NCBI GenBank assembly: GCA_035535055.1
Contig: DATLQT010000034.1
Span: forward strand, 1 to 64,000
Length of the DNA: 64,000 bases
Source of the DNA: UBA6019 sp035535055
GTDB taxonomy: Bacteria; Chloroflexota; Dormibacteria; Dormibacterales; Dormibacteraceae
Direction: 5' to 3'
Both the position numbers and the translations under genes were made by a program. The notes below the pieces were generated by a model, which saw only the letters and a list, made by a program, of their open reading frames with translations, did no database searches and was not told the origin of the DNA. Positions 48,037-55,893 of the stretch are shown here, in pieces; within the stretch, counting starts at the first letter, position 1, and every line of letters starts with the position of its first letter.

Positions 48037-48641
48037 GAAAGCCGGTCGCCCATCTGCTGCAGGTTGATCCCGCCTTCCGTGAGATCGTCGCCGCCGCGCC
48101 CGACTTCGAGGTCCACGGCCGCCGTCAGGGCGACTACTTCAACGCGCTGGTCCGCGCGATCGTCTACCAGCAACTGGCGGGGCGGGCGGCGGCCGCCATC
48201 CACGGCCGCTTCCTGGCGGTGTTCGGGGGCGAGCCTTCGCCGGAGGCCATCTTGGCGGCGCCCGACGAGGCGCTCCGCGGGGCGGGCCTGTCCACCGCCA
48301 AGCTGTTCGCGATCCGCGACCTCGCCCTGAAGGCGATCGACGGGACGGCCCCGCTGGACCGGATCGACAAGCTGGGGGACGACGACATCGTTGCCCGGCT
48401 CTCCGCGGTGCGCGGCATCGGCCGCTGGACCGCCGAGATGTTCCTCATCTTCCAGCTCGGGCGGCAGGACGTCTGGCCCGTCGACGACCTCGGCGTCCGC
48501 CGCGGCTACGCCGTCATCCACAAGCTGGCGGAGTGGCCGAAGCCGAAGGAGCTGCAGGCCCTGGGCGAGGTCTACCGGCCCTACCGGACGGTCGCCGCCT
48601 GGTATTGCTGGCGGACCAGCGAGGTGGTCCTGCCCAGCTGA
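48033..48641 (+). CDS. AlkA-like DNA-3-methyladenine glycosylase (HhH-GPD)
   Basis: A 202-residue base-excision glycosylase. The HhH-GPD core is visible: NALVRAIVYQQLAGRAAAAI, LSTAKLFAIRDLALKA, the hairpin-loop LSAVRGIGRWTAEMFLIFQL and the catalytic Asp in VWPVDDLGVRRG. It lacks the N-terminal TBP-like domain of E. coli AlkA, as in the shorter MAG-type enzymes. It should remove alkylated purines. TTG 48033 overlaps the upstream stop as TTGA. Its place after EVE and Qng1-like genes makes a nucleobase-damage or modification theme. Confidence 0.87.
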   Translation: MRKPVAHLLQVDPAFREIVAAAPDFEVHGRRQGDYFNALVRAIVYQQLAGRAAAAIHGRFLAVFGGEPSPEAILAAPDEALRGAGLSTAKLFAIRDLALKAIDGTAPLDRIDKLGDDDIVARLSAVRGIGRWTAEMFLIFQLGRQDVWPVDDLGVRRGYAVIHKLAEWPKPKELQALGEVYRPYRTVAAWYCWRTSEVVLPS

Positions 48642-48675
48642 CGAAGCCGGCCTTTCCCGGGAGAGGTCGTCGTTG

Positions 48676-49944
48676 CTACGGGTAGATGCCGCGATCGGCG
48701 GTCGCGATCGCGACGCGGTTCACCGCCAGCAGGTAGGCGGCCATCCGCATGTCCACCTTCTTCTCTTCGCGAATGGCCAGCACCTCCCTGAAAGAGCGCG
48801 ACATGATCGACTCCAGCCGGGCGTTGATCTCGTGCTCGGACCAAAAGAAGCTCTGCAGGTCCTGCACCCACTCGAAGTAGCTGACCGTGACGCCGCCGGC
48901 GTTGGCGAGGATGTCGGGGACGACGATCACTCCACGCTTGCGCAGGATCTCGTCGGCCTCCGGGGTGGTCGGGCCGTTGGCGCCCTCCACGATCAACTTG
49001 GCGTGGATGTCGGCCGCGTTGCGAGAGGTGATCTGGTTCTCCAGCGCGGCCGGGACGAGGACGTCGCACTCGATCTTGAGAAGGTCGTCGTTGGGCACCA
49101 GCTCCGCGCCCGGGAAGCCCTTCAGTGTCCCGTTCTCGGCGCGGTACTGGAGCAGCTTTTTGACCGAGAGCCCGAGCGGGTTGTAGATCCCGCCGTAGTC
49201 CTCAGAGACGGCCACCACCTGGCAGCCGGCCTCCTCCAGGAGGCGGGCGGAGACGTTTCCGACGTTGCCGAAGCCCTGCACCACCACCCGCTGGCCGAAT
49301 GGCTTGAGGCCCATCGTCTCAAGGGCCGCGACGGCGCAGATCATGACGCCCCGACCCGTCGCGTCGGCCCGTCCCAGCGAGCCGCCGACTTCGACCGGCT
49401 TGCCGGTCACGGTGGCGGTGATCGAGTAACCGTGGTGCATGGAGATGGTGTCCATGAACCAGGCCATGACCTGGGCGTTGGTCCCGACATCGGGCGCGGG
49501 GATGTCGCGGTCGGGGCCGACCAGGATCGAGATCTCGGTGGCGAACCGGCGGGTCAGGTGCTCGAGCTCGTTCTGGCTCAGCTGGCGAGGATCGACGATG
49601 ACCCCGCCCTTGGCTCCGCCGTAGGGGATGTTGACCACCGCGCACTTCCAGGTCATCCACATCGCGAGCGCCTTGACCTCGTCCAGGGAGACGTCGTGGT
49701 GGAAGCGGAGGCCACCCTTGGCGGGGCCGCGGTTGATGTTGTGCTGGACCCGGTAGCCGGTGAAGTTGCGCACGCTGCCGTCGTCCATCTGGACCGGGAA
49801 GTGGCAGGTGAACTCACGCTGGACCTCGCGCAGTATCTTGCGCAGCCCAGGGTCGAGCTTGAGGATCACGGCCGCCTCGTCGAACTGGTGCTGCGCCGAC
49901 TGCCAGGGGTTCGACTCGGTGCGCTTCTCTTGGGCTACCGCCAT
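48676..49944 (-). CDS. gdhA: Glu/Leu/Phe/Val family dehydrogenase (glutamate dehydrogenase)
   Basis: A 422-residue enzyme that interconverts glutamate and 2-oxoglutarate plus ammonia. The substrate lysines are in GPAKGGLRFHHDVS and MTWKCAVVNIPYGGAKGG, the catalytic Asp in PDRDIPAPDVGTNAQ, and the dinucleotide motif is VQGFGNVGNVSA. The length and the GGSLGRADATGRGV segment match the hexameric class. The NAD/NADP choice is not decided. The ThDP enzyme gene ends 13 bases upstream on the same strand. Confidence 0.93.
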   Translation of the reverse strand: MAVAQEKRTESNPWQSAQHQFDEAAVILKLDPGLRKILREVQREFTCHFPVQMDDGSVRNFTGYRVQHNINRGPAKGGLRFHHDVSLDEVKALAMWMTWKCAVVNIPYGGAKGGVIVDPRQLSQNELEHLTRRFATEISILVGPDRDIPAPDVGTNAQVMAWFMDTISMHHGYSITATVTGKPVEVGGSLGRADATGRGVMICAVAALETMGLKPFGQRVVVQGFGNVGNVSARLLEEAGCQVVAVSEDYGGIYNPLGLSVKKLLQYRAENGTLKGFPGAELVPNDDLLKIECDVLVPAALENQITSRNAADIHAKLIVEGANGPTTPEADEILRKRGVIVVPDILANAGGVTVSYFEWVQDLQSFFWSEHEINARLESIMSRSFREVLAIREEKKVDMRMAAYLLAVNRVAIATADRGIYP

Positions 49945-49957
49945 CGGCCACTACACG

Positions 49958-51586
49958 CTACATGAGGACCGAAGAGCGTGGGTACTCGGCCTCGGGGTCG
50001 CAGAGGACGTTGACGCAGGCGGGCACACCGGCTTTGGCCGCCCGTTCCAGGGCTGGGCGGATGTCGCCCGGGCGCTCCACCAGCTCGCCGTGTCCGCCGA
50101 GCGCCTCGACGACCTTGTCGTAGCGCGTCCCCGGCAGGAGGTCGGTCGCGATGGCGGTGCCGAGCGCACTCAGCATCGGGTGCTTCTCGGTCGCCCAGAT
50201 GCCGTTGTTGCCGATGACGCAGATGACCGGGACCCGGTGCCGGACGAGTGTGTCGAAATCCATCCCGCTGAAGCCGAAGGCGCCGTCGCCGCTCAGAAGG
50301 ACGACCTGCTTAGCCGGGTTGGCGAGCTTGGCCGCCAAGGCGTAGCCGGGTCCGGAGCCGAGGCATCCGAAGGGCCCCGGGTCGATGAACCGGCCGGGCC
50401 CGGGCCGCTCCAGATGCCGGCCGGCGAAGCTGACGAAGTCCCCGCCGTCGCCGACCACGATCGCGTCCGGGTCGAGAAAGGCGCCGACCTCGGCCACCAG
50501 CCGGGCTGGATGGACGGGGGCTGAATCGGACCTGAAAAGCGGTCGGTCGCGCTCGCGCGCCGCGGCCTCTTTGCCGGCCAGCTCCTCCAGCCACGCCCGA
50601 TGGCGGGGTGTGTCCCGGCAGGCCTCGGCCAGCGCGTCCAGCGCGGCGGCAATGTCGCCGTAGAGGGCTGCCGCCGGCGGCCGGTGCTTGCGAAAGTCGT
50701 CGGCGTCGACGTAAACGATCTTGGCTTCGTCGGCGAGTACCGGCGCCTGGCCCCAGTTGAGCCGGAAGTCGAGGGGCACGCCGATCACGAGGACGAGGTC
50801 GGCGCCGCCCAGCCCGGCGGAGCGCGAGCGGGATCGGAAGAGGCGATGGTCGGGAGGCAGCATGCCGCGGGCCAGCCCGTTGGTGTAGAGGGGCAGGTCG
50901 GCGGCCTCGGCAAACCGGCGGAGCGCGTCCTCGCCGTGCGCCCACCAGACACCGCTCCCGGCGATCGCGGCGGGGCGCTCGGCCTCGCGCAGGAGTCGGG
51001 CGACCTTGGCCACCTCGTCCGGGTCGGGCGCCGCGCCGCGCTCCGGCTCGGGCGCCGCCCGGTTTTCGGGGAGATCCTCGACCGAGAAGAAGGTGTCGAA
51101 GGGGACGTCGAAGAAGACCGGCCCCGTGCGCGGCGTGAGCGCCGTGGCGAGCGCCGCCACCCCGGTCGCGTAGGCCTCACCCGCGGACTTGAGAGTGGTC
51201 GCGCGCTTGGTGATCGTCTCAACGATCGGCGGGTGGTCGAGCTCCTGCAGGGACCCCATTCCCCAGCGGGCCTCCGGCGCGCGACCTCCGATCACCAGCA
51301 GCGGGCTGTCGTTGGACCGCGCGGCGGCGATCGGCGAAACCGAGTTGGTGATACCCGGCCCGGCGGTGACGGCGGCGACGCCGCACTGGCGGGTCACCTT
51401 CGACCAGCCCTCGGCGGCGAACGCCGCGGTCTGCTCATGGCGGGTGTCGATGATCTCGATCTGGTGCTCGACGGCGCCGGTCAGCAGCGGCCAGATGTGG
51501 GCGCCGTTGAGCGTGAAGAGGTGGCTCGTGCCCGCGTCCTTGAGAGCGAGGGCGATGAGCTCGCCGGTGTTGCCCGATTCTGCCAT
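49958..51586 (-). CDS. Thiamine-diphosphate enzyme of the acetolactate synthase/oxalyl-CoA decarboxylase superfamily
   Basis: A 542-residue three-domain ThDP enzyme. The activating Glu is in TRHEQTAAFAAEGW, the central domain has IAGSGVWWAHGEDALRRFA, and the cofactor motif runs from GDGAFGFSGMDFDTL to NN near the C-terminus. Family members include acetolactate synthase, oxalyl-CoA decarboxylase and benzaldehyde lyase, and the sequence resembles the last groups about as well as the first. There is no small regulatory subunit nearby, so a biosynthetic role in branched-chain amino acids is doubtful. ATG 51586 is a clean start. Confidence 0.87.
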   Translation of the reverse strand: MAESGNTGELIALALKDAGTSHLFTLNGAHIWPLLTGAVEHQIEIIDTRHEQTAAFAAEGWSKVTRQCGVAAVTAGPGITNSVSPIAAARSNDSPLLVIGGRAPEARWGMGSLQELDHPPIVETITKRATTLKSAGEAYATGVAALATALTPRTGPVFFDVPFDTFFSVEDLPENRAAPEPERGAAPDPDEVAKVARLLREAERPAAIAGSGVWWAHGEDALRRFAEAADLPLYTNGLARGMLPPDHRLFRSRSRSAGLGGADLVLVIGVPLDFRLNWGQAPVLADEAKIVYVDADDFRKHRPPAAALYGDIAAALDALAEACRDTPRHRAWLEELAGKEAAARERDRPLFRSDSAPVHPARLVAEVGAFLDPDAIVVGDGGDFVSFAGRHLERPGPGRFIDPGPFGCLGSGPGYALAAKLANPAKQVVLLSGDGAFGFSGMDFDTLVRHRVPVICVIGNNGIWATEKHPMLSALGTAIATDLLPGTRYDKVVEALGGHGELVERPGDIRPALERAAKAGVPACVNVLCDPEAEYPRSSVLM

Positions 51587-51620
51587 GCCTTTGTCCCTTC
51601 AAGGGTATGGCGGCGAAGGC

Positions 51621-52445
51621 TCAGTCCGTGCGCTGGGCCCAGGGCATCCACTCGGTGTTGAAGGCTGCGCCCGCAGCGCCGGAGCGGTCGATGGTGATCA
51701 GGCCGCCACGCCCGCCGACGCGCTCGCCCAGCAGCCGCACCGCCGCCGCGGCGGCGGTGGCGGAGTCATCGTCCTCCATGAGGTCGACGGCGAGCTTGGC
51801 CACCAAGAGCCGCATGAACCCCTCGCCCGCGCCGGTGCAGACGGCGGCGCCGCGCTCGTCGTCGGCGTAGATGCCGGCGCCGGGGATCGGGCTGTCCCCT
51901 ACCCGGCCGGGCAGCTTGCCGGTGTAGCCGCCGGTCGACACCGCCGCTGCCAGGTGGCCATCGACGAAGGCGAGGGCGCCCACTGTGTCGCCCTCCCCCC
52001 GCCGCCAGGCCTCCAGCTGCTCGCGGCGACGTTCAACCATGAAGAGCTTCGGGTCGGCCCTTTCCACCCCGGCCTGGACGGCGAAGCGCGAGGCTCCGTC
52101 GCCGACGAGAAGGACGTGGCGACCGTCTTCCAGCACCGCCCGGGCGAGGTCCACGGGGTGGCGGATGTCGCGGACGGCGGCGACGGCCCCCGCCCGCAGG
52201 TTGCGGCCCTCCATCACCGCGGCGTCGTGCTCGATAAAGCCGTCGGCGTTGAGCGCCGCGCCGATCCCGGCGTTGAAAAGGGGGTTGTCCTCGAGCGTCC
52301 GGACGGCGGCCAGGCATCCCTCCAGCGGTTCGGCACCCATCGTCCGCATGCCGGCGTCGAGGGCGCGCTCGATCCCTTCCATGGCCTCCTCCCGGAGCTC
52401 GACCGACCAGGCTCCCGCGCCGCCGTGAACCACCAGGGTCCTCAT
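51621..52445 (-). CDS. Isoaspartyl peptidase / L-asparaginase (Ntn hydrolase)
   Basis: A 274-residue Ntn hydrolase of the plant-type asparaginase family. It is made as one chain and cleaves itself before the nucleophile Thr in GEGDTVGALAFV. The N-terminal VVHGGAGAWS, the FNAGIGAALNADG region and STGGYTGKLPGRVGDSP (substrate loop) are conserved. It hydrolyses isoaspartyl dipeptides or asparagine. ATG 52445 starts MRTLVVHGGAG without extension. The stop is 34 bases from the ThDP enzyme. Confidence 0.91.
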   Translation of the reverse strand: MRTLVVHGGAGAWSVELREEAMEGIERALDAGMRTMGAEPLEGCLAAVRTLEDNPLFNAGIGAALNADGFIEHDAAVMEGRNLRAGAVAAVRDIRHPVDLARAVLEDGRHVLLVGDGASRFAVQAGVERADPKLFMVERRREQLEAWRRGEGDTVGALAFVDGHLAAAVSTGGYTGKLPGRVGDSPIPGAGIYADDERGAAVCTGAGEGFMRLLVAKLAVDLMEDDDSATAAAAAVRLLGERVGGRGGLITIDRSGAAGAAFNTEWMPWAQRTD

Positions 52446-52474
52446 TGCGAGGAGAGGCTATCGAGTCGAGGTCG

Positions 52475-54112
52475 CTAGTCGCGAGGGACGGATTCGAGGG
52501 CCTTCAGCTTGGCGTCGATCCGCCGTTCCGAGGACCGCCGCTCGAGGTCGTCGCCCGGGCCGAGGTCGACGAAGCGCGCGTACTGGGCCAAGTTGGGGTG
52601 GACCTCGTAGACGCGGCGGAACATCTGCTGGGCGACATATCGGTAGTCGGGGTGGCCCTGGGGCGTCGTCCGCAGCTCGCAGAGGTGGTAGATCTCCCGC
52701 AGCGAGGCCCGGAAGTACCACCGGACCCGGAAGCCCAGCGGGACCACGTACTGCGCGAGGGCCGGCCCGGAGTCGGCGCTGATCAGCTGCCAGGCGGCCG
52801 CGGCCGCCTCCATCGCGACCCGGTAGCGCTCCTCCAGCCCCATCTCGATGAGCGCCTCGGGCACGTCGTAGCCGAGGCCGCAGCCGAGCAGCTGGCGGTC
52901 CTGGGTCAGCATCCGGTGCCGCTGCAGGTCGCGGTAGGCGGCGAAGTTCGCGACCACCTCGAAGGTGTAATGAGCGTGCTCGAGCGCGCGGGGCGCCCGG
53001 TGGCGGCGGTTGGTGCGCGCGCCGAGCAGCGCGTCGAGCACCGGCGCCGGATCGACCCAGGTGTCCTGCAGCTCGGCCAGGGGGAGCTCTGAGTGCGGGA
53101 AGAGCGCAGCGGCGACCACCTTCCGCTCCGCGTCGGGGTCGTACTCCACCAGCCGCACGATCGTGCCGCAGCCCCGGTCGCTGCCCTCCGGCGCCAGCAG
53201 TCGGAGCTGCTCGGACCGGTTGCGGATCCGCAGCGCCGCCGGCCGGCCGTACTGGTCGTCGATCGCCCGGCGGACGAAGGAGGGGATGACCTGGGCGAGC
53301 TCGCCGTGGATGTCGAAGGCCAGGCGCCGGCACTCGGGCAGGTCCTGGGCCGCCATCTTGGTGATCAGGTACTCGAAGGCGCGACCGTTGCCATAGAGGC
53401 CGAGGTTGGTGAGCGTGGCCGCCGGGAGCAGCCCGCGGAGGAGGTCGAGCGCCTTGGCGCGGGTGGCCGACTTCCAGGCCCTCTCGGTCTCACCGGGGTC
53501 GAGCGGGAAGCGGTCGCGGACCCGGCCCAGCACCGTTTCCATCAGCTCGCCGAAGGTCTCGAAGAGGTGGTCGGCGGCGAGCTCATAGACGCGGTGCGAG
53601 AGCTCGGGCGACCGGTAGTAGGCGAAGCGCCCATCGGGTCCCGGGCGGTCGAAGCGGACGTATCGCGTCGACTTCTCGAGCGGCGAGAGCCCGATCCGGG
53701 AATCCTGCAGGGCCTTGGCGGCGAGGGTGGAGACGCGCTCCACCGCCAGGTGGGCGCCGGCCAACTCGGCGACCGAGTCGTCTCCGTAGCCGACCAGGAC
53801 GCGCTCGTAGAACTCCTCCGCCCGGGAGGTCGCGACCCGCACCTCGGGGTCCGGCTCGACCGCCTGCAGCTCCAGGTCGGGATCCTGCAGGAACTCTTCG
53901 AGCAGCACTCGGCGCAGGCTCTTCTCGGTCCGCGAGTAGCGGGAGAAGAGGGCGCCTTTAACCACCTCGGGGAGGTTGCGGAGGGCGAAGACGTCGCCGT
54001 CGAGGTTGGTCATGTAGCGGCCCAGAAGCGCCCGCTCCTGGCTGCTGAATTCCGCGCCGGAGGCCCCGCCGGATTCCTCGGTGGGGAGTGTAGCCAAGCT
54101 CACGGAGCCCAT
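52475..54112 (-). CDS. Tandem ThyX-like (FAD-dependent thymidylate synthase-like) protein
   Basis: A 545-residue protein made of two ThyX-like halves, twice the length of ordinary ThyX. The first half has YGDDSVAELAGAHLAVERVS, the loop GLSPLEKSTRYV (SxRY part of the ThyX motif, residues 148-151), but Gln-Asp-Ser-Arg where ThyX has the RHR. The second half has RDLQRHRMLTQDRQLL (RHR kept, SxRY lost) and REIYHLCELRTTPQGH like the ThyX C-terminus. The canonical motif RHRx7S is therefore split between the halves. It could be a composite enzyme or a non-catalytic relative. ATG 54112 is the start. Confidence 0.83.
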   Translation of the reverse strand: MGSVSLATLPTEESGGASGAEFSSQERALLGRYMTNLDGDVFALRNLPEVVKGALFSRYSRTEKSLRRVLLEEFLQDPDLELQAVEPDPEVRVATSRAEEFYERVLVGYGDDSVAELAGAHLAVERVSTLAAKALQDSRIGLSPLEKSTRYVRFDRPGPDGRFAYYRSPELSHRVYELAADHLFETFGELMETVLGRVRDRFPLDPGETERAWKSATRAKALDLLRGLLPAATLTNLGLYGNGRAFEYLITKMAAQDLPECRRLAFDIHGELAQVIPSFVRRAIDDQYGRPAALRIRNRSEQLRLLAPEGSDRGCGTIVRLVEYDPDAERKVVAAALFPHSELPLAELQDTWVDPAPVLDALLGARTNRRHRAPRALEHAHYTFEVVANFAAYRDLQRHRMLTQDRQLLGCGLGYDVPEALIEMGLEERYRVAMEAAAAAWQLISADSGPALAQYVVPLGFRVRWYFRASLREIYHLCELRTTPQGHPDYRYVAQQMFRRVYEVHPNLAQYARFVDLGPGDDLERRSSERRIDAKLKALESVPRD

Positions 54113-54149
54113 CGTAGACCCCACATCCTGCGCTGGCAAGGCATGGCGA

Positions 54150-54163
54150 CCACTACATAGTGG
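54150..54163. promoter_or_regulatory. Palindromic element in a divergent promoter region
   Basis: CCACTA and TAGTGG form a perfect six-base inverted repeat with a two-base spacer, in the 135-base gap between the ThyX-like gene (minus) and the methyltransferase gene (plus). A second short hairpin, CGGGG/CCCCG, lies at 54202-54216. Divergent promoters with a central palindrome often bind a dimeric regulator. No clear -35/-10 pair can be read. Confidence 0.35.
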
Positions 54164-54247
54164 ATAACTGACATCCTGGCTGTATAGAGCCTGTGGATCA
54201 CCGGGGGAAATCCCCGACGGCGCTGTGACAAAGTACCTCGCAAGCCA

Positions 54248-55045
54248 GTGGATCCTCTTCTCGACACCGATTGGGCCGCCTCCTGGACGCAGGTCGTGGA
54301 GGCGCGCCAAGGCCAGGCCCGGGTCTTCCACGATCCCAATTACTGGGACGCGAGGGCGAAGTCCTTCGCCGCCGGGACTTCGAGCCGAAGGGACGGGTTC
54401 ATCGAGCTGATGGAGCCCTGGCTGGGGCCGCAAAAGACGCTGATCGACGTCGGCGCGGGCGCCGGCCGCTACGCGGCGCCGCTTGCCGAGCGCCTCGACT
54501 GGGTGACGGCCGTTGAGCCCTCCCAGGGAATGCGGGAGCTGATCCCCTCGCGCGACAACATGACGGTCATCGCCACCGACTGGGAGCGCGCCGAGCCGGC
54601 CGTGGCCGACCTCGTCATCTGCTGCCACGTGCTCTACGGCGTCGCGGAGGCGACGGCCTTCATCGCCAAGCTGGAGGCGGTGGCCCGACAGCGTGTCTTC
54701 ATCCAGCTCCGCCACGGTCAGCTGCGGACGCCGTCCGACCCGCTCTGGGAGCTCATGGTCGGCACTCCGCGCGCCCGACAGCCGCAGTTCGCCGACCTCT
54801 GGAACCTGCTCGAGCAGCTCGGGATCCGCGCCGAGGTCGGCGTCCTCGAGTACCAGGGCTCCCAGTCCTGGGCGGACGCCGCCGAGTTCCTCGCCGAATA
54901 CCGGCCGCCACTGGAGGACCACTGGGATGAGGCGCGAGCACGTGACTGGATGGAAGCCAACCTCGAGATCGACGCCGACGGCCGGTTGGTCTACGGCCGG
55001 GGGCTGAGCACGTCGGGAGTCGCGCACTGGCGGCCCCGGGCGTGA
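54248..55045 (+). CDS. Class I SAM-dependent methyltransferase
   Basis: A 265-residue methyltransferase. Motif I is LIDVGAGAGRYAAPLA near residue 65, followed by VTAVEPSQGM (acidic residue binding the ribose), DLVICCHVLYGV and the usual alpha-beta succession. The N-terminus (WAASWTQVVEARQGQARVFHDPNYWDARA) resembles small-molecule methyltransferases, and no substrate is visible. GTG 54248 is the start. Its stop overlaps the GTG of the following acetyltransferase (GTGA), the first of a three-gene coupled operon. Confidence 0.85.
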   Translation: MDPLLDTDWAASWTQVVEARQGQARVFHDPNYWDARAKSFAAGTSSRRDGFIELMEPWLGPQKTLIDVGAGAGRYAAPLAERLDWVTAVEPSQGMRELIPSRDNMTVIATDWERAEPAVADLVICCHVLYGVAEATAFIAKLEAVARQRVFIQLRHGQLRTPSDPLWELMVGTPRARQPQFADLWNLLEQLGIRAEVGVLEYQGSQSWADAAEFLAEYRPPLEDHWDEARARDWMEANLEIDADGRLVYGRGLSTSGVAHWRPRA

Positions 55046-55893
55046 CCGGCCTCGAGGTCCGCCCCGTCCGCTCCGCCGACCGGGCTCGAGTGACGGAGAT
55101 GGTCACCCGGGTCTGGGACGGCCACGACTACATCCCGCGGGTCTTCGACGACTGGGTCGCAGACCCCGGCGCCTGGTTCCAGGCCGGCGAGCTGGGCGGA
55201 GAGGTGGTCGGCGTCCAGCGGCTGCGGCCGATCGCGCCCAAGGTGGTCTGGTACGAGGGGCTCCGGGTCGCTCCCGAGCAGCAGCGGCGAGGGGTCGCCC
55301 GGGCGATGCTGGAGGCGGCGGTGGCACAGACCCGCGGACTTGGCTTCGAGGAGATCCGGCTGGCGAGCGCCAACCCGGACGCGATCGCCCTCTTCCGCTC
55401 CGCCGGGTTCGAGCTGCTGGTCGACCCGCGGCTGTGGCGTGGACGCCGGCTGGAGGGGGACGAGCCGGCCCGCATGCCATCGCCCGCCGACGCGGGCCGT
55501 CTCTTCGCCCAGCTGCGGGAGGACCCGGCGCTGGAGACCTACGGCCGGGTCTTCGCGCAGGGGGAGTGGGCGCTCGACGCCAGCGCCGAGCTTGTCGGCC
55601 GGCTGGCCGCCGAGGGGGCGCTGCGGGTGACGGCCGGCGGCCGGGCACTGGCGGCCGTTCGCGAGGGTTGGGGCGGCGACTCCCTCTGGGCGTACTTCGT
55701 CAGCGGCAGCGGCGCCGCCCTCCACGACCTCCTGCTGGCACTCCGGTTCGAGGCCGACACGGCCGGGCTGTCGGCCGTCAACCTCTGGGCCCCGGAGGGT
55801 CATCCCGGCGAGGATGAGTTCAGGGCGACCGGATACGATTCCGACTCTGAACCCTTCCGCCTCTCCTATTTCGCTCTGAGGATCTCCAACTGA
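55042..55893 (+). CDS. GNAT acetyltransferase
   Basis: A 283-residue protein with an N-terminal GNAT domain (residues 1-130): EVRPVRSADRARVTEM, WYEGLRVAPEQQRRGVARAML with the acetyl-CoA loop QQRRGVA, and NPDAIALFRSAGFELL. The C-terminal half (residues about 150-283) has a weaker, GNAT-like pattern (VSGSGAALHDLLLALRFEA...GYDSDSEPFRLSYFAL), possibly a second, degenerate acetyltransferase domain. The substrate is unknown. It is translationally coupled at both ends, to the methyltransferase (GTGA) and to the oxidoreductase (CTGA). Confidence 0.83.
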   Translation: MTGLEVRPVRSADRARVTEMVTRVWDGHDYIPRVFDDWVADPGAWFQAGELGGEVVGVQRLRPIAPKVVWYEGLRVAPEQQRRGVARAMLEAAVAQTRGLGFEEIRLASANPDAIALFRSAGFELLVDPRLWRGRRLEGDEPARMPSPADAGRLFAQLREDPALETYGRVFAQGEWALDASAELVGRLAAEGALRVTAGGRALAAVREGWGGDSLWAYFVSGSGAALHDLLLALRFEADTAGLSAVNLWAPEGHPGEDEFRATGYDSDSEPFRLSYFALRISN

